Positions 10,682 through 23,907 of a DNA stretch of 64,000 bases are shown in pieces. The translations under genes and the position numbers were made by a program. The stretch covers positions 229,215-293,214 of the forward strand of contig JAJEKB010020380.1 in NCBI GenBank assembly GCA_022393335.1, read 5' to 3'. This DNA comes from Macrotrachela quadricornifera (taxonomy: Eukaryota; Rotifera; Eurotatoria; Philodinida; Philodinidae). Within the stretch, counting starts at the first letter, position 1. Every line of letters begins with the position of its first letter. The notes beneath the pieces are model-generated. The model saw only the letters and a list, made by a program, of their open reading frames with translations. It ran no database searches and was not told the DNA's origin.

Positions 10682-13600
10682 ATGACAGATGAAATAAATA
10701 ATACGGAAACAAACGTAAGTTTTTATTTACTAATATATTATCATATTTAATATTAATATTTATATCAGAACAAAAACAATGAACAAGAATTGGTGATTAG
10801 AATAAAAAAGTTTCTTTTTTTCTAAGTGAAATATATATTTAATTTAATATTATTTGTTGAAGATTGAATCGGATATTGAACAGGATGAAAGTGTTTGTAC
10901 TGATGATAAAAGTATTGTTACTACAGATGATGAATTTTATAGTGAACTTATGTCTGCACCAGCTGAATTTGATGATCATTTAAGTAAGATAAAAATAAAT
11001 ATATGCTTTTATTAATTTAATATTTTATAGTTCCTGATGGATGTACTGATGAAGCAACTGGTATTGATCATTTAACATCATGTCTTAATCGTCGATATAA
11101 TTCATGTCCAGTAGCTTTTTCTGGTACACTTAAAGATGCTATAAAAGAAGCTTTTGATTCAAAAGAAATTAAAGATGTAAAAGAATATTTTCTTTTTATT
11201 ATTTAAATTTATTTGATAAATTTCTAGCGACGACCACTTCTTATCTATGTGAATAATGATAAAAGTCTTTATTCAAATTTATTTTGTAAACAATTATTAT
11301 GTCATGATAAAATTATTGAATATCTATTAAATAATTATGTTCTTTGGGCATGGGATGTTACATTTCAATCAAATGGAGAAAAGTAAGAAGATATTTAATC
11401 TTTGTTCTTTTTTTAAAGTTTCTCAAGAAAAAAACAAAACACTTATAAAGATAAGAATTATTTTCGTTGAATGATGTCTGTCTCTATTATATTTATGGTA
11501 ATGTTATAAATATATTGAAGATTATAAATTAAAACAAACATTTTTTTATTATAAATATATAAAATGTAAACAAATTCGCGAGGGTATCACCATCCAAAAT
11601 AATATCCGTCATTTAACACATTCGATCCGATTCAGTTTTCTTAGAAAATTTTTTCCAGATGTTCATTTTCATGGACTATTAACTTCTAGTAAATGCATAT
11701 AATGACGTTTTCATTCTCTTCCTTATATCACTATATAATGAGTCATTTTTTTTCTGACCAACTGAATAATAACTCAAGTTACTTTTTCGTTCTTTTTCAT
11801 ATTATACAAAGCATGTGCAAGAAAAAATGAAAGAAGTTTCCAACTTTTCTCCCTTATTCTTTTCTCTCTATCGTCTTGTATATAAATACGACCGAAATTT
11901 TGGAACAGTTCACATGTCGTTTGAAGAAACCGATACAGAAAAATAACGCTAGCTCACTGAGTGAAGTGTATTTTTTGGATGAGGATTTCGATACAATGCA
12001 TCTTGAATCTGACAGTTCTGAGGAAGAAGTTATTGATAACAAGAAAATTACACGGAAAGCAAAGTGGCCAATCTGCAGTTTCGTGAAAGTTTTATCCAAT
12101 CTTTACTGCTTGGCACGCCAACCGAGAAGCTAAAACCTGATCCAAGACAACAAATAGCAAGTCATTCAAAGCGTAATGTTGGCAGACGGTGCACTGGCTG
12201 CTGTGCGAAGGGATGAGTCCAACAGTCAAGAGAAGCCAATCGTGCGGCAGCAAAGAAAGTAAAAACTTTCTGTTCTGACTGTAATAATTTTTTTTATCTT
12301 GAGTGTTTTAATGATAAGTATGATGCTATGGAGTAAACAATTCAAAGAAAGTACTAAAGGCAACACAGTTGACTCCATATATTTAGCCTCCTACTTAAGA
12401 AAAAAGCAAAAGAAAATGCTTTTCTATACAGTTTCTCGTTAAACTATAGCGTCACCCACTGGAACTTAAAGAGAATTCTTTATTATAGACCCTTGGAGCC
12501 AAGTTATGACTGTAGTATTGAATTTTTGATCCATTTTTAAGTTTATACTAAAACATGTGATATCAACATAAAATTTTGCTTATGGATAGATCTAATAAAC
12601 CTTAGAACATCTGAAAAGCCTTAGCCTAAGAGAATACTCTTTTGTCGAGATATTGAATTTCTACAGAATGATTGTTGGCCACAATCATGCCATCGAAAAT
12701 CGAGTTTGTTTCAATATTTAATATCTTTTCAAAGAAACATTTTTTTTGGCGCTGAAACTTTAAGAATATTCTCAGAGTTATTAGACCTATCTACCAGCAA
12801 ATTCTAAGATTGAAATCATATTTTTTAATGATTGGTAAAAATCTGGAGGTCTAATAAAACAATCATAGCTTCGCGAAGAATCCTTTCTAGGTTTTTGCTA
12901 ATGTTAATAAGACTTTCTTGTGAGCCAAATATTAGCTCAACAGTGGATATCACTCAAGGTGAGGTCCTTGTTAATTGATTTCAGATTTGAGATAAAAAAT
13001 TTCATAGTTATCTAAGGATTTATCAATATCATTGATATATATTCTAGTAAATAATTACACTTAAATATTGCCTTTGTCTATACTTGATCGTTATTAACAA
13101 GTAAAAATAAATGTAATTATCGTTTTTAGTTCATCATTCATCAAAAACAGTTATGAAACTATATGAATTTCTTATAGAATTTTCCTTTTATATAAATTGA
13201 TAATAAAAAACAAAGGTATACACTTCTATACCATTTGATCATTATTAATCTAATCTATTTTGCATTTCGATTCTCAATCCGTTAATATATGGTATTAGGA
13301 AATAAATATCCTATAAGTTGCAGCGTGAAATTTTCTAAAATCTTCAAAGAAACACTTATTTCAATTGTTTAATTTTTATTTAAAAAGAAAGGTAGCATGC
13401 TGTGTGACCAATTATCGCTGTACCGTAAAAAAACAATTTTTTTTCTTATTTCATGTGTAAGAAAAACTACTCTTTAAAATTTGTAGAGCTTCTCATACTG
13501 CATCTTGTACGATATGTTTTCTTTTGTAATACAATATATTATTAAAGAATTGAAAATTGAAATGCAAAATATAGTCATTTAAGCTGCCTATCATTAGTCA

Positions 13601-14437
13601 AAATTTTCAATAAAAATAGGTCTTACCGAAATTTTATTATTATCATATTAGATTAATAATGATCAAATAGTGTAGAAATGTAGAACTTTGGTTTTACTAT
13701 TAATCTATTCTATAAGAAATTCATATAGTTCTGTAACTACGTTTGGTATGACCTAAATCTTTGAAAATCAATTTTTTTTATAATAAATATCAAAATTTGA
13801 TAATATATTATTTTATTTTTTGAAAAGATTGAATGAAATGTATGGAAACGCATTTTCCCAATGGAATACTGAAAAACATATTGGTACAAATTCAATTGAT
13901 CAATATCCATTATTAATTAGTATTCGTCATGATAGAAATGGTGATTATTTATTTAATCGTCTTATTGATGGTTCAAATAAAAGACCAGTTATTGATGAAT
14001 TTCTTGCACGTTTAATACAAAATAAAGATCAATTTGATCTTAATGAAGAAGAGTTTGAAAAAGCAAAGGTAAAAAGAAAATTTCTTTCTATATAAACATG
14101 TTTTTCTTTTTTATCTTTATAGGATGAAACAAGACAACATATGCAGAATTCTCTATTTCATACGAATGATTTTCATCATCGATTTAAATCTCATAATAAT
14201 CATGATTTTCATCGATCAACATCATTATTTACACCAATGAATCATCATCATCATCATCAACATCCTCCACCATATCCTCGATTATTAAGTCATGATAGTG
14301 ATTATTCATTTCTTTCTAATCCAATGAATTTAACAAATACATTTCGACATTTACATATGGATCCTGATGAAGGTGATGATGAAGATGATGAACAAACACC
14401 AACTGTTAATCGTACATTACCAAAATATCCTGAATGA
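10682..14437 (+). CDS. FAF1-like protein with UAS domain only
   Basis: Seven exons: 10682-10714, 10769-10792, 10863-10983, 11031-11176, 11228-11382, 13828-14068 and 14123-14437, giving 344 residues. An acidic N-terminus leads into a UAS (thioredoxin-like) domain resembling that of FAF1, with RRPLLIYVNNDKS, NYVLWAWDVT and DQYPLLISIRHDR. In FAF1 this domain binds fatty acids and helps self-association. The protein then ends in a tail with a run of His residues (near 14240), an aromatic-rich patch and an acidic cluster GDDEDDEQ. It has no UBA, ubiquitin-like, coiled-coil or UBX part, so it should not bind p97 the way FAF1 does. The true FAF1 gene follows 162 bases downstream, so this looks like a partial tandem duplicate that acquired a new tail. 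Exon 2 (donor GTGATT) is the least certain part. Intron 5 is 2.4 kb. Confidence 0.85.
11383..13827 (+). other. Large intron of the UAS gene with repeat content
   Basis: A 2.4 kb intron among introns that are mostly 50-70 bases. It contains a GC-richer patch at about 11850-12290, with an 85-codon open frame at 11876-12133 that includes an acidic SDSSEEEV motif, and a foldback repeat near its 3' end (13149-13738). The patch looks like a decayed coding remnant of a mobile element. The acidic Ser/Asp/Glu stretch is reminiscent of transposase N-termini but is not diagnostic. Confidence 0.5.
13149..13738. repeat. Foldback element inside the intron
   Basis: The left arm, about 13149-13255, matches the reverse complement of about 13646-13738, for example CTATATGAATTTCTTATAG on both sides and TTTGATCATTATTAATCTAA deeper in. 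A second inner pair (13259-13278 and 13553-13572) is also inverted. It lies wholly inside the UAS-gene intron, so it would be part of the primary transcript and could fold there. Confidence 0.7.
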
Positions 14438-14599
14438 TTCATTCGAAATAATTTAAATGACGATATAATTATCTGTGATTATATACATATATATCTATAT
14501 ATTCATATATTTCTTTTATAAATAAAAATATTTTGCTTTTTTTTTGTAATTACTAAAAAATATATGACTTATTTTTTTTTTTAGATTTATTTTTCTAAT

Positions 14600-17500
14600 A
14601 TGAATAACGAATCACGTGAACAAATATTATCTGATTTTCAAGTATATTTCACAATTAAAATTTTATATATATATATATATATCTATGAGATCTTTCTGTT
14701 TTTTTTTAAAGGATTGTACAGGTTTAGAAAATGTTGAAGAATGTATTTTTATTCTTCAAGAACATAAATGGAATTTAGTGGTAAATAAATAAAATCGTTT
14801 CTTTTTATAATTTATGTATATATATATATAACAAATAGGATGCTATTCAAGCAGTACATGAACGATTTGAAAGTGGAAATAATATTGGATCCACTGTACC
14901 AGTTGAATATACAACAGATACAACAAATCAAAATTTTAGCAATAATAAACGTCAATCAGATTCAAATGATCTTGATGATTCAGATCAACCACGAATTATA
15001 AAAACTATATCTGGTAATCAACGAACAACTAAAGAAACAGATTCGACAACAAATATTGAATCAGGTTAAAAAGTTTATAGTCTTTTTTCCTTTTTCTAGA
15101 TAATCGATTTCATAATTTGAAAAGAAATTGAGAATTTCTTAATATATCGTGCTAGTAGAACATTAAATATATTAATCCTGAGGCCTTATGTAATTCTAAT
15201 TAAACAAAATTTATATAACATGAAACATTGCATGTAAACACTTATTACCCACTTGGGATATGTATACATCTGTGCAAATTTTTACTTTATAAATTCATAC
15301 ACTAATAATGTTAAATGAAGTTCTATTCTTCTATATATAGAGTATATGATAATTCTTAGTTTTAAGGTATTCAAATTTTGTCGTATTAGAATATAGTGTA
15401 TTTATAAATTCTAAGAAAATTCTTATATGACAATTCAAAAAGAATTCTTAGATTTTTGTCATTTGAGTTATTTTATCTATCAAAACTTCATTTGATTTTC
15501 GTATAAATCTGCAATGTTGCAAGGAATTATCTAAATATCTTTTATTCGTTGTAGCATATAGATATCCATCGTTGCTGAAAACATTTTGTCATTATAACCC
15601 TTTACAATAGTATTTATTAAATCTCAGAATATAACATTTTTTGTGAATACTAAAATTCTGTACAGGTTTTCAATGTTAGGGATGCATTGAACTCAAACTT
15701 TTGGGTTTGGTCGTTTTTAGTCAATTGATAAAAGAGAGTAGAAGCAGATGACGAGAATAGATTTCAGAATTGGCAATGATATATTCACATACAATCAAAT
15801 AGATTACTCAAAAACTGATCGATTACAGGGATTTGAAAATACTTAAATCTTATGATACTTTCTTAATTGATTATATACATCAAGAAGTACTTAGGGAAGT
15901 ATCTAGATGCTGGTCTTCATCTGAAATTGTTTGGTAGTTCTCGAATTCGAACGTGGACCAGAGATAAACAGCTCTGAACGTATAAAATCAAACTCCTTTC
16001 GATTGAATTTTAAAAACACAAACAAATCATGATTACATTTTATAACTATTGCCTCTCTCGTCACAACGGTCAAGATTATTCATTCATAGATCTGCTAGTT
16101 TCGTCATAGATACTAAACACATACATGTCTGTTTCCACTATCGAATTTTCTTTCATTCTCTTCTGATAAGTCATGAAGTCAATTAAACTTGAATTAAAGT
16201 TGAAAAAAGACATCAACTCCAAAGTTAGAGTTGCCCATCGCTCTGCGATGGTCCGTTTAGTATCGAACGCCAAATCAGGGTTCCTGTTCGATCCATACCT
16301 TTACAATATCATCCCAAGAGAATTTTTATTACTGCAGTGATAAAAATTTTCTGACAAAACTCGCAGTTACATACAGCTGCTTTGGGTCACGATTTCTTTA
16401 TAACACTATATAAAGCGGTATTTAAATACTGAATAAAAGATCTGACTTCTGCAGTTCCAGATAACCTTGGTCTACTGTAATTTTTCTTGTCACAGATCGT
16501 CGTAGATTTTTCTGTGAGTACTCTTAATAAGAAGACCTGATTCAGATTAACTATTCTTACCTGAACTTTGCAAAAAAGTTCAGATAAAATATCCTTCGAG
16601 GAATCGTATAGTGATCTTTTAAAAGTTTCATTAGTTCAAAAACACCTTTCATCAACAGAATGATCAAGAAATTTATTAAAAATATTTTAGAAATAGTAGA
16701 ACACGATATTCTCTTCGTCCTTACATAATCTATTACATAATGCTTCGGAAACCACCACTAGCCAGGGTATCAAATACCGCAGTCGTGATTAAATTCACCA
16801 CAGTTTGTGTTGAACGCAATGCAAAGAGCCATGGTGAACTGGAAACATCGCAGTTTTACTCAAAAATGTTGTTCATGGATAACAGTGATATACAACTGTA
16901 GTCAAAAAAACTCGCATATCTTTTACTACAAGCATTATTTTCTATTATGGTTGATAGCCCATGAAGAGTACTATAAAACAGCATTATTTGATATTTCCTT
17001 TGTTCATTTTTAGAAGAAATAGAAAGTAGTATCATTTACAAGGCAAATTTCAACATTTTTAACTTCTTTACTGAGAAGAATGATGAAGTTCATCAATTTA
17101 TTTTGACTTTATTTTCTGAACATTATAGCCTATAACTGAACGAAGGTTCCTATGAAATGAACATCAAAGATATTAGATAAGCATCGAAATATTTATAATG
17201 TATTAATGCTAACGAATTGTTTAATGATATTACTGACACGTTTTCAATAATTTTTCTCATTAGAAACACCCTTGATAATGAAATTTTTCTAAAATAATAT
17301 CGCTCCTTTCATCGCTTACACCTAACAACAAAAAAAATACGCGGCTCTCAAGTTGATAAACTTAATAAAGTTATTTTAATTTGGTACTATTGTAATAGAT
17401 AGTCCTTAGGCAAAATACTTATTTTACAATGAATTATACAGCCAGCTCATATGACTTTGTTTTAGCAATATAATGGTAATATTATCATATAGATTTGCAT

Positions 17501-20500
17501 CAAAGATAATAAAACCCCAAGTTCTCTATAATGGTTATTCAGTATAACTACCGAAGAGGCATCCTAAAATAAACGACACTTACAGTTACTTTAAACCATA
17601 GAAAGAAGATTCTAAAGTTAAAAAAAATTTTGTACAAGTTTTTTTGACTACAGCTGTGTATTCTTGCGGCTATACGACCATACTCATCGTGATTTATCAA
17701 ACCGTGATATCCTCACAGAGAACTGCGATGAGTTAAAGAGAAACTGCCATTTTACTCAATAAACTGTCTCTTGGAATATTCAGTTCACTATGTTGTTCTG
17801 CGGTTTGAAATATATACCGATTATGTAAATCTTTATTGACTATTACAACAGATACAATTAGTTATATCATTAAATAGAAGAATTTAAGATTAACAAAGAT
17901 TTCGTCTAGTATTAATTAAAATTCATCACATCGTGCAGAAATTGCAAATAATCGCTACATCTGATACTACGGTTACAGTCTAGATAGCCGCGATGTTTGT
18001 CTAACATAATAAAATAAAGCGTTTTACTCCAAAGGTTTTTTCTTTGGACACCCAAATATTTGTTTAATAAGCCTACTTTTAGAAAACAATCTTTGCAATT
18101 ATCTGAATAAATATTAAACATACTCTATAAAATTTTCTTTATAGTTAATAATTTACTTTTTACAATAAAATATTGTGATCAAACAGAAAAAATAATAATA
18201 TGTGATAATGAAAGTGTTTGTATGTATTTGAAATTTTTTTTTTGTAAATTTTATTATGAAAACTATTATTAAAGATCAATTACGATTAAAAATATTTGAA
18301 AAATTTCCAATTCCACCACATAAACAACATTTTCTTAATTGGACAATGAAAAGTTTTGATGATCGTGTATGAATTTTCTTAATAATCTATATTTTATCTA
18401 CCACTAAACATATATTTTAGACAATCTTGAAAAATCTTAATTTATCTAAAGAAAATATAATTCATCTTTCATCTATAGAAAATAATTCTACTAAGTAATA
18501 AATGAATACATTATTAAGATAAACATAAAATCTTTTTCCATTAGTCAAATTTATAATCATACAACTTCATCATCTATAGATTTAAATGAATTTTCATTAA
18601 CGGTGCTATATGAAGATAAATCAAGCAATTCAATACCACATAAACTTGTTTTGAAAACCAATACAACTATTTATGAAGTTTGAATTTTTTCTTTTTTTTG
18701 TTTAATTACAAAAAAAAATAAATATTTTTATTATTTAGATTAAAAAACAAATTGAACAATTAACTCATATACCAATAGAACAACAAATATGGCAAGGTCT
18801 ATTAGGTGCAAAAGATTCAGTAATATTCAAAAATAAAATATTGTTTTTTAAAATTTTATTCGAATTTTTTTTTGATGATTTTAGGATGAATTACGTCAAA
18901 CACTTATCACTCCTTCAACACAATTAATTGTTCATCAATCTGATACATCTTTAAATCAACAAATGTCACCAAACAGACGAGATGTTAATGTAAATTGAAT
19001 TATTCTTATAACCTTTTTTTTTCTAATTAATCTCTTATTTATAAATAGCGTTCAATAATAACTAGTGTTCAAAATGACGATGAACAAATGGATATTGATC
19101 ATGAACATAGTACTGAAACATATGAAGATGATAGTCTTAATATTTTATCACCAAATAGCTCCACAACGACAATTGCTACAGGAACAACATCAAATCGAGA
19201 ACCACTTAGTAAGTTTAAAACTTGTACAAAATACTTATATTACAATTATAAGTGTAAATATACAAGTAGATATATGTTCAGATTGAAAATTAATCGATAA
19301 ATATGAAAAATATTTGTGATGAAAATCTTAAAAATGTTTATAGAGAAAAAAAAAGATTTTTATTAGTTATACATCAATTTCAATAATCTTAATTCTTGAA
19401 TATCAAACATCGAATTAATTTCATCGTTTTTTGTTTTATTTAAAAGAATACAGTTTGGAGAATAATTCTGTGTTTGTTCAATTTGAACATTCCAAAAAAA
19501 GCTTATTTTATGAATAGTATTACAGTAAAATTGCCCACCTGACGGAAATGTCTGCATTTGTTTTATTTTATAGACATCAATCACAAATATGTGTTTTCCA
19601 AACTATATGATAAAGAATGCTCATTCATGTATTTTATCAATCTATCTTTAGACCTTGACGTTCTGTTTATCCAGATTTATTCTCTTATTTATGATTAAGT
19701 TTTCCGAAAAACAATCCATAAATGAGTTTTTCTCGCTGATCACTACAGTCTTTCCGTCAAGTGTAAGATAATGATACGATATCATTTTTCAATGACTTTC
19801 TACAATAATGTATAATAACACGACTGTATATATACTCGTTTTATTATTGACACCACAATTAGAAATGTATAGATGACTTACTTTCTTTATTATAGTAAAC
19901 AAAACTTTTCTCTCTTCTTTTTACAGAATAACATAGACGGATGAGAAAAAAAAACAATGCACTAATTAAAATACTCACTATATATATCCAATGTAAGAGA
20001 GATTAAATAAGACAGTTTGGTCGAAAAAACAGGTGCTCATATAGAAAGATTTTTTTGTACTCTTATATCTATGGGTCATAAATAAAATATATCATTAGAT
20101 AGCTCTATCTAGCGTCAATCTTTCAAATGTTTGCGACGTAAATTTTTCTCAGCTTTTCACAAGTCTATTCTTCAGTGTACAGTCGAATTTGAACAATAGA
20201 GATTTCTTATCCAAAGTACCATAAAAGTACTACATAATACTACCCGTAGAGATCTATTTTCGGCTATATTGAGATAAGACACTTTAGACATCTCTCTTCT
20301 AAATAAATAAAAATCCACATTAATACAACGTTTTGAGAATAAGAATTAACACAACTAACAGATTTTGAAAAACTTAACTTACATATTAATAAATAAATAT
20401 CTATTTGCGTGGGTATTAGTACTTTGTTACGTGAAAGATTAGCGTAATTTTATAGAAAATTAGATTCTCACTTCAGATTTCCAATCTATTGAGGCAGACA

Positions 20501-23500
20501 CATGAATTAGTGTAGAGTTATATAGCAATAAATGTAATAGGATGCATTCTTTTGAAAGAAAATCATTTAGACAATCTAAATAACATTTCGATTGTTCATA
20601 CGCATCAGAATGAATCCATTATAATATATAGTTATTTGGTCCCTTACATAATCCTTCTTTCATATGCATTCGGATGTAATTAAGCATTGCTTTTGCGAGA
20701 ACATACTGTTCAAAAAGTCTTAGATGAGACACGTTATATTGTATGAATGAAGTGGCGTAAAAAATGTTGAGTTCAAGCTGTAAGTATTGGATATGCAGAT
20801 AACCATTCTACTTCATTGTTGCGAGCATTCTATCAATTGTAAATAAGTATATAAATTTACTATTTTGGTAGGACTAACAGACATTAACAGCCAAATTATA
20901 TAGAGTAATTGAAAATAGATACATTGTTGACAAGTAATCGAGCTTTCAATGAGAATGTTTGAGATCAAAATATTGTACAGTTAGTATAAATTTTCTATTT
21001 ATAAAATGATAATTTTTTATCGATATAAATTTTCAAATATTTGAAGAAAGATGTATATTAGTATTTTATTTTATAATTTATCTATAATAGTAATATTTAT
21101 TTTCTTTTAGTTCCTGATGATAGTCCAGATGATGTATCTGCTCTGGAAAATTTTTCACGTGTTTTTCATACACGTTATAATTCAACAGGACCAATTCTTT
21201 ATATTGGTCCATTAGATCAAGCTATACAAGATTCACTTTATACATCAATACATATCGTAAATATAAATATCATATTTTTCTACAGAACATTCCAAAAGAA
21301 TTGTGCACAAAAAATAATAAAATCATTTAATTTTACTATTTATCAAATTTAATCCTTATTCGAAAAGATAGAATCATCTTATGTTCTGCTTGATAAAAAA
21401 AACGCAAGAAATTAAAGCATTAAAAGAAAGTTTGATAAATAGCAAAATTATAATAAATTTCCTTTCACAGCGAACGTTTGTAATATTTTGTATAAAAAAA
21501 GAGTAAAATTTAAAATTTAATATTTATAGAGACGTCCATTAGCTATATATCTTCATAATGATCGATCTATTTGTGCTCATGTATTTTGTTCTCAAATCTT
21601 ATCTACTGATTCAATTATTGAATATTTAGCAAATAATTATGTTCTTTGGGCTTGGGATGTTACATCAGATGTAAATCGAACAAAGTATTTAAAAAAAAAA
21701 AACAACAACAACTAAAAATAAAAATATTGTTTTTAAAAAACTTATTTTAGATTAATTGAAACACTTCGACGATGTGTAGGTAATCAATGTGCTCAACGTG
21801 TAGATGAAATCGATCATAATACATTTCCATTATTACTTATTGTTGTACGTTCTCGTGGTTTATTAGAATTAACAAGTATAATAGAAGGTGGAAGTACACC
21901 AAGTGAAGTATTACTTAATCTTATCCAATCACACGAATCATTTGAACAACAACGATTACGTGATGTTGATGAAGAAATAGCTCGTGAAAAACGTGAAGAT
22001 CTTAAAAGACAACAAGAAGATGAATATGAACAATCACTTCAAGCAGATTTAGCTAAAGAACGAGCAAGACAAGAAGAACAAGATGCTAATGAACGATTAA
22101 AACAACATAAATTAGTAAGAATAATTTTATTGTATTTCATAATAAAATTAAAATAAAAAAAGAAAATATTTAATTTTAATTTTTAGCAACAACAAAAAGA
22201 ATCTAAAGCTCGTCTACCAGATGAACCAAATGAAACAGAACAAAATATAACTCAATTAAAAATTCGTTTACCTAATGATGAAGGTGTACTTATGAGACGT
22301 TTTCGTATTAATGATAATCTTCAGGTAATATTCAAAATAGAGAAAATTGTGTCTATTCTTTTTTCAAGATATAATCATAACCTTAACGTACATATATTGT
22401 TTGATAAAAGAAGTAATACCCTTTTTTACAAAAATTTTTCAAACAAAAAAATTTCATCAATTGATAGTCTCTATATGAGATCATATTTTGCTTATTGCGA
22501 AGTTTCATAGTACAAATAAAAGTCTTTGAAAGGTTTACGTTATTAGTCTTCCTGTCTTATGTGTTATACGTTTGGTTCAGTTCTTAGCCTATGACGAAGT
22601 ATTTTTAAAAAAATTGAAACAAAGAATTTCCGCTTGAAAATTTCTTCAATGATAGACAAAAATAATTGTCATTAATATTTGATAAAATTATCTCATTGAA
22701 TGCAATAAATATCGATAGTTTTTTTTATATATAGTTTGCGTATACAATAGAATATCTAAATATAAGAAAAGTGCGACAAGCCATAAACTTCGTTTTGGAT
22801 CAAGATTTGGTAGCCGAAGTTTGGGTCCGACACGGCGTCTACCTGATTTTTAAGTGAGGGAACAAACACAATATCATCGTCTGAACTTATGATCTCTATT
22901 TGACTCCAGAAATAAATCTTAAGAATTATTCATTTCGAACCAAATTGCATCTACTACTTGAGTTCTGCCTACTCTTAAAAGTTTAAGTTAATCAGACAAG
23001 CCATTATCAAGATAATATGAAAATTAAGTGGAAGCATCGTTTGTGCAGAAACTTTGATAGATCCATGGTATGACATTTATTTATAGACGACTTGCGATTG
23101 AAGCTCATTTGCATTTCGTTAGATACTATTGATCGAATCCTTCTTTAAGAAGATGGTTTTCTTAGCTCACTAATTGTTCTAGTTTCGATAGCGTAAGATG
23201 ACAATTTGATACGATAGAAAAGTAGTGTACATTCAAATTACAATGTTTGTCAGCCTATGAAGCCATACTTTTGGAGACGTCTTGTTCTTACTACAATCTA
23301 TAGTATCTCCTGGATTGCTGATAAACGTTTCAGAAGGACCCATTAACGCACTCCATAAATATGTTTCAAGAAAATTCCTATATGCAACGATAACCATTTT
23401 TACACCACTGTATATTTTAAAAATTTCAGCTCGAACAGATGAGATTTTCTTAAGGTATATAATATCTGCAAAATAGACTATTTTTGAAGTTTTTAAAAGA

Positions 23501-23907
23501 AAGAAATGATTCTTATCAAAATGTTGTCTTGTAAGAGAAACATTTATTTAAGCTAAAATACTTTATTTCGATTTTTCTCATAATATCTTTCCATAGGCTA
23601 AAAATTGAATGAAATACTTATAACTAGAGAGGTTATCTGTTCTATAAGCTCTAGCAATAAACAACATATGTCACCTTTTTTTGTTTCTTTATTTAGGTGC
23701 TATTCGATTTTCTCACAAGTGAAGGACGTATGCTTGGTGAATACAAACTTCTAACAACCTATCCTAAAAAAGATGTACGTTATTTATTTAATTATGTTTA
23801 ATATTATTGTTGTTTTTTTTTTTAAGTTAACATTACTTAATCAATCGGAAACATTCAAACAATTACAATTATATCCACAAGAACAACTTATTCTTGAATC
23901 TTTGTAA
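14600..23907 (+). CDS. FAF1: FAS-associated factor 1 (UBA-UBL-UAS-UBX protein)
   Basis: A ubiquitin-binding cofactor of the p97/VCP segregase, involved in proteasomal turnover, replication-fork handling and death signalling. Sixteen exons: 14600-14641, 14712-14780, 14839-15064, 18145-18219, 18275-18366, 18421-18494, 18545-18677, 18739-18819, 18885-18989, 19049-19208, 21111-21256, 21530-21684, 21751-22114, 22187-22324, 23697-23774 and 23827-23907. They give 672 residues (human 650). Order: UBA (REQILSDFQDCTGLENVEEC), two ubiquitin-like regions (the second around LYEDKSSNSIPHKLVLKTN), an acidic linker, UAS (RRPLAIYLHNDRS, NYVLWAWDVT), a Glu/Arg/Gln coiled coil (EEIAREKREDLKRQQEDEYE), and UBX (KIRLPNDEGVLMRRFR, EYKLLTTYPKKD). 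The usual UBX FPR turn appears here as YPK, a change that could weaken p97 contact. Introns of 3.1, 1.9 and 1.4 kb interrupt it. A pyrimidine-AG site lies 15 bases before the ATG. Confidence 0.93.
15065..18144 (+). other. 3.1 kb FAF1 intron 3 with repeat-like sequence
   Basis: The largest intron in the window. It holds segments with repeated ACTGCG or CGCAGT words between about 16330 and 18010. A stretch near 16800-16910 resembles, in inverted orientation, about 17640-17770; both include TTGACTACAG followed by similar sequence. I read it as an old insertion of one or more mobile elements. The short open frames in it (for example minus 16076-16273) have no recognised product. Confidence 0.45.
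19209..21110 (+). other. 1.9 kb FAF1 intron 10
   Basis: AT-rich, bounded by GTAAGT and a pyrimidine-rich TTTTAG, placed between the acidic linker and the UAS domain. I see no gene or obvious repeat structure in it. Confidence 0.5.
22325..23696 (+). other. 1.4 kb FAF1 intron 14
   Basis: It interrupts the UBX domain between DNLQ and VLFDF. Sequence around 22780-23290 is a little richer in GC than the rest, which suggests an old insertion. No coding content is supported. Confidence 0.45.

Noticed and set aside
14437..14600. A single gene joining the UAS gene to FAF1
   Set aside because: There is an in-frame stop at 14437, a polyA-like signal after it and a fresh UBA start at 14600, and FAF1 has its own UAS domain.
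15930..15980. tRNA-like TTCGAATTCGAAC segment
   Set aside because: The surrounding bases do not form acceptor, D or anticodon stems; it is just a short palindrome in an intron.
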